NCBI GenBank assembly: GCA_937974845.1
Contig: CALJVC010000128.1
Coordinates: forward strand, 1 to 15,743
Source: an uncultured Pseudogracilibacillus sp.
GTDB lineage: Bacteria; Bacillota; Bacilli; Bacillales; Amphibacillaceae
DNA length: 15,743 nt
Direction: 5' to 3'
Part shown: positions 13,179-15,743 of the stretch, piece by piece
Numbering within the stretch: the stretch's first letter is position 1
Layout of the letters: each line of letters starts with the position of its first letter
Position numbers and translations under genes: made by a program
The notes under the pieces: generated by a model
Seen by the model: only the letters and a program-made list of their open reading frames with translations
Databases searched by the model: none
What the model was told of the DNA's origin: nothing

Positions 13179-14265
13179 GTTGAACTTTTTCCAATTAGCT
13201 TTGTTGTTGATCCATGCCCAGATTGGTGTAGGGATGATTACCTTAGTGAATGATGTGTATTTTAAAGCAGGAATCGATAGTTGGTTAAGCATCATTGTTG
13301 CAGGGATATTGATTCAATGTATGATATTTGTCTTCGGCTTATTGATGAAACGTTTCCCCGATGATCATCTCTTTACGATTTTAGAAAAGCTATTTGGTAA
13401 AGGAATAGGGAAGACTATGAGCTTTCTACTATGTCTTTACTTTATCTTTATTGGGGCTGTTTCTATAACGAAATATACCGTAATTTTAAAGTCTTGGCTC
13501 TTGCCGATTACGCCAAAATGGATTATTATCATTGGCTTAATCTTAGTCACGATTTATGCAGCTAAGGATAGCTTACATGTTATCACCCGCTTTTATATTT
13601 TAGCCTTCTTTGTCATTTTTCTTTTTTTAGGTTTCGTCATGTATTCTTTAAAGGATGCAAATGTTACCTATATTTTACCGATAGGAAAAGACGGCTTACT
13701 TCCAATTATCGAGGGATCAATTCAGGCGATATATGCCTTCCAAGGATTTGAATATCTTTTGTTTCTTGCTCCCTTTACCTTAGGAAATTATCGGCAAATT
13801 ACATTGACAGCCTCTGTAACCAATTGGTTCATTACTATTTTTTATACGTTTGTTGTTTTAGCAAATCAACTTTTCTTTAGCGGTGAGGAATTAAAACTAA
13901 TTACTGAGCCAGTATTTTATTTAATCAAGTCCTTTTCCTTTCGAATTATAGAGAGACCGGATCTTTTGTTTACTTCTCTATGGATCGTATTAGTTATTAC
14001 TTCGACGATTGTCCTATATTATATTGTTTCATTAGGTTTTGCTTCGATTATAAATAGTAAAAATCGTTATCCATTTCTTTACGTTTCAACAGGAATTAGC
14101 TTTATTATATCGATGCTTCTATACGGAGAAGAGAGAATCAATTACGTCATCGACCGATTTTACCTGGTTATTTTATCGATATCTTTAGGCTTGCCTACTT
14201 TACTATTAATCGTAAGTTGGATTACTAAAAAGACAGGGAAGATAGAAGATGAAGAAAAAGTATAA
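13162..14265 (+). CDS. Spore germination receptor subunit B (GerB family)
   Basis: A 367-residue integral membrane subunit B, related to amino-acid/polyamine (APC) transporters, with about ten hydrophobic helices. It begins LNFFQLALLLIHAQIGVGMITL, the typical GerB first helix. YAFQGFEYLLFLAPF in the middle and the ending ILSISLGLPTLLLIVSWITKK fit the family. Family length (about 365) is normal. AGGAGTG inside the end of the A gene precedes its ATG. It overlaps the upstream gene by 17 nt and the downstream gene by 17 nt, so the three subunits are likely translated together. GerB subunits help define the germinant; the ligand here is unknown. Confidence 0.94.
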   Translation: MTTKDKLNFFQLALLLIHAQIGVGMITLVNDVYFKAGIDSWLSIIVAGILIQCMIFVFGLLMKRFPDDHLFTILEKLFGKGIGKTMSFLLCLYFIFIGAVSITKYTVILKSWLLPITPKWIIIIGLILVTIYAAKDSLHVITRFYILAFFVIFLFLGFVMYSLKDANVTYILPIGKDGLLPIIEGSIQAIYAFQGFEYLLFLAPFTLGNYRQITLTASVTNWFITIFYTFVVLANQLFFSGEELKLITEPVFYLIKSFSFRIIERPDLLFTSLWIVLVITSTIVLYYIVSLGFASIINSKNRYPFLYVSTGISFIISMLLYGEERINYVIDRFYLVILSISLGLPTLLLIVSWITKKTGKIEDEEKV

Positions 14266-15385
14266 CGTGCTCCTAATCGGTTTAATCATCGTAGTATTAC
14301 TCACTAGTTGTTGGGATCGCCGACTATTAAAGGATCATAGCTTAATCATGGCAATTGGGTATGACTTGAACGATGATGGTACGATTAGTAAGACCGTCAC
14401 CTTTCCGAGGGAAACGATTGTGAATATCGGTAAATCCTCTGATAGTGAAGCGACAGAAAGCCATACTATAACGACGACTGGACCTACTGTGGGTGCAGCG
14501 GATTTAGACCTCGAAAGGTATTTATCTCAACGATTTGATCGTTCGAAAGCCAGGATTCTTCTATTAGGTGAAGGTTTAGCAAGGGATGGGATATATGCTG
14601 CCCTAGACTCTATGTACCGCGATCCCCGAGGGCCCCTTAGCGCTCTAGTAGCGGTTGTATCGGGCCGGGCAGAACAGGGTTTGACGATGGAAAATCAACA
14701 GTCCTTTTTCGTTAGTGAATTTTACTATAACTTACTTAAGAGTTCTGAAGAAAGTGGAATTATCGTTTGTGAAAACATTCAATCCATTTGTCCGGTGATT
14801 TTATCTAGGCGAAAGGATATCGCCCTTCCTTTTATTTCCGCGGAACATGAGACAAATGAAATAAATATTTCTGGTTTAGCTTTATTTACTGGGGAGAAAA
14901 TGACCGGAACATTAAATTTAGAGGAATCGATAATGTATCTTATTTTAACAGACAATATTTCTAAAAAGGCCAAGTTCAATTTGAAAATAAGCGATGATCA
15001 AAAGGATAATCAAAAAAACTATGCAACCATTGCAATTAGAAATGAAAAAAGAAAAATTGATGTCAAACCGAATCCTGTCCAACCAGTAGTAAACCTTCAT
15101 CTTACGTTGCAAATAGAGATAGAGGAGTTTGCCAAAAATCATTTGTATCGAAAAGGGGCGATTGGAAAATTAGAAAAGCAAGTAAGTAAGCAATTAATGG
15201 AATTGGCCCATCAAACCTTAGATAAAATGAAAGAAGCAAACAACGACTCGTTAGGAATCGGTGAAAAAATCCGTGCCTATCATTATAAAGTGTGGGAAAA
15301 AGTGGATTGGAACGAACTTTATCCTAAGACGGTTTTCCATATTGACTTCGATGTAGAAATTGTCCAACATGGGGTGATTAATTAA
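14249..15385 (+). CDS. Spore germination receptor subunit C, lipoprotein (GerC family)
   Basis: A 378-residue lipoprotein subunit C. The signal KKKYNVLLIGLIIVVLLTSC ends in a lipobox with C21, followed by WDRRLLKDHSLIMAIGYD, the standard GerC start. Later parts such as RSKARILLLGEGLARDGIYAALDSMYRDPRGPLSALVAVV and a C-terminal three-stranded domain ending FHIDFDVEIVQHG also fit. It is anchored by diacylglycerol (requiring Lgt) to the outer face of the spore inner membrane and completes the A-B-C receptor. Gene order A, B, C is the common one. No strong terminator is visible in the 96 bp before the next promoter. Confidence 0.94.
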   Translation: MKKKYNVLLIGLIIVVLLTSCWDRRLLKDHSLIMAIGYDLNDDGTISKTVTFPRETIVNIGKSSDSEATESHTITTTGPTVGAADLDLERYLSQRFDRSKARILLLGEGLARDGIYAALDSMYRDPRGPLSALVAVVSGRAEQGLTMENQQSFFVSEFYYNLLKSSEESGIIVCENIQSICPVILSRRKDIALPFISAEHETNEINISGLALFTGEKMTGTLNLEESIMYLILTDNISKKAKFNLKISDDQKDNQKNYATIAIRNEKRKIDVKPNPVQPVVNLHLTLQIEIEEFAKNHLYRKGAIGKLEKQVSKQLMELAHQTLDKMKEANNDSLGIGEKIRAYHYKVWEKVDWNELYPKTVFHIDFDVEIVQHGVIN

Positions 15386-15481
15386 GGCGAAAGTTAGGGG
15401 TAGATCAACTTGTTAATAAATGAAATAAGTAAAGCTTTTCTTACAAAATAAGTCGGAAAATGCAGTCGATTTTAAGAAAAT

Positions 15482-15510
15482 TTGACAAGAATAGAATTGT
15501 TTATCATAAT
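15482..15510 (+). promoter_or_regulatory. Sigma-A promoter of the cobalamin riboswitch leader
   Basis: Consensus -35 TTGACA (15482-15487), 17-nt spacer, -10 CATAAT (15505-15510). The start would fall near 15517, shortly before the riboswitch P1 stem. Confidence 0.85.
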
Positions 15511-15533
15511 ATTATGTAAAAGTGAATAATAAG

Positions 15534-15705
15534 TATGTTTTGGTTTTTGTATGTTATCTACATACAAGTGAAAAAGGAATCAGGTGCAAATCCTGAACGG
15601 ACCGGCCACTGTGAGTAGTGTGCCAAGCTTCACCAAGCCACTGGCGTAAGCTGGGAAGGCGAAGATTGGCAAGACACTACGAGTCAGGAGACTTGCCAAA
15701 ACATA
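15534..15705 (+). promoter_or_regulatory. Cobalamin (B12) riboswitch aptamer
   Basis: P1 is a 10-bp perfect stem TATGTTTTGG (15534-15543) with CCAAAACATA (15696-15705). P2 is TTGTATG/CATACAA (15547-15553, 15561-15567). The conserved core then follows: AAAAAGGAATCAGGTGCAA, TCCTGAACGGACCGGCCACTG, GCCACTGG and GCTGGGAAGGCGAAGATTGG. The B12 box GAGTCAGGAGACTTGCC (15680-15696) differs from the remembered consensus only in CTTGCC for CCTGCC. The aptamer binds adenosylcobalamin or a related corrinoid and usually shuts off B12 uptake, synthesis or B12-independent isozyme genes. The controlled gene is beyond the window. Confidence 0.95.
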
Positions 15706-15715
15706 AACGTGCAAA

Positions 15716-15740
15716 GCAACCTTCCGGGAATAAGGTGTGC
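15716..15740 (+). promoter_or_regulatory. Start of the riboswitch expression platform
   Basis: GCAACCTT (15716-15723) pairs with AAGGT-g-TGC (15732-15740) around an 8-nt loop, the first hairpin after the aptamer. The window ends 3 nt later, so whether this belongs to a terminator, an antiterminator or a ribosome-site sequester cannot be decided. The ATG at 15741 need not be a start codon. Confidence 0.5.
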
Positions 15741-15743
15741 ATG

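Overview
The window comes from a low-GC, endospore-forming Firmicute, most likely a Bacillaceae member. The lineage call rests on a dipicolinate synthase pair (spoVFA/spoVFB), a three-gene GerA-type germinant receptor operon, AT-rich sequence with strong purine-rich ribosome binding sites, sigma-A style promoters, and SAM and cobalamin riboswitches. No insertion sequence, phage gene, CRISPR array, tRNA or rRNA is visible. Genus cannot be fixed from this window alone.

Layout: 1-1820 holds a TatD-family metal hydrolase and an ExoIII/ExoA-family nuclease, ending in a bidirectional terminator. 1890-4250 is a divergent pair: a minus-strand ferredoxin-reductase-like flavoprotein under a perfect 7-1-7 Fur box, and plus-strand spoVFA-spoVFB behind a SigK-like promoter. 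4384-4880 is a two-CBS-domain protein. 4880-5754 is mostly non-coding; it contains a 132-bp inverted-repeat-bounded element that can fold into a long stem with internal hairpins, a 56-residue two-helix membrane protein on the minus strand, and several palindromes before arsB. 5755-8566 is a membrane-efflux block: ArsB without an adjacent arsR, then a TetR regulator and a paired SMR transporter of the YkkC/YkkD type with a TetR-like operator at its promoter.

8567-9298 is a complete SAM-I (S-box) riboswitch with a well-defined antiterminator/terminator, driving a free methionine-(R)-sulfoxide reductase. This links methionine salvage from oxidised methionine to SAM level and is the most interesting regulatory unit of the window. 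9341-9928 (minus) is an unrecognised lipoprotein, and 10102-11523 (minus) an aldehyde dehydrogenase. 11688-15385 is the germinant receptor operon gerA-gerB-gerC, with both gene junctions overlapping by 17 nt. The window closes with a sigma-A promoter and a cobalamin riboswitch whose controlled gene lies beyond the right edge.

Themes: sporulation and germination (DPA synthesis, nutrient sensing), stress and detoxification (arsenite, small cations, aldehydes, oxidised methionine, DNA damage), and metabolite- or metal-sensing control (Fur, SAM, B12). I did not find an obviously new multi-gene system. The best candidates for new biology are the S-box/fRMsr unit, the Fur-controlled flavoprotein, the structured element at 4947-5078, and the small membrane protein at 5272-5442.
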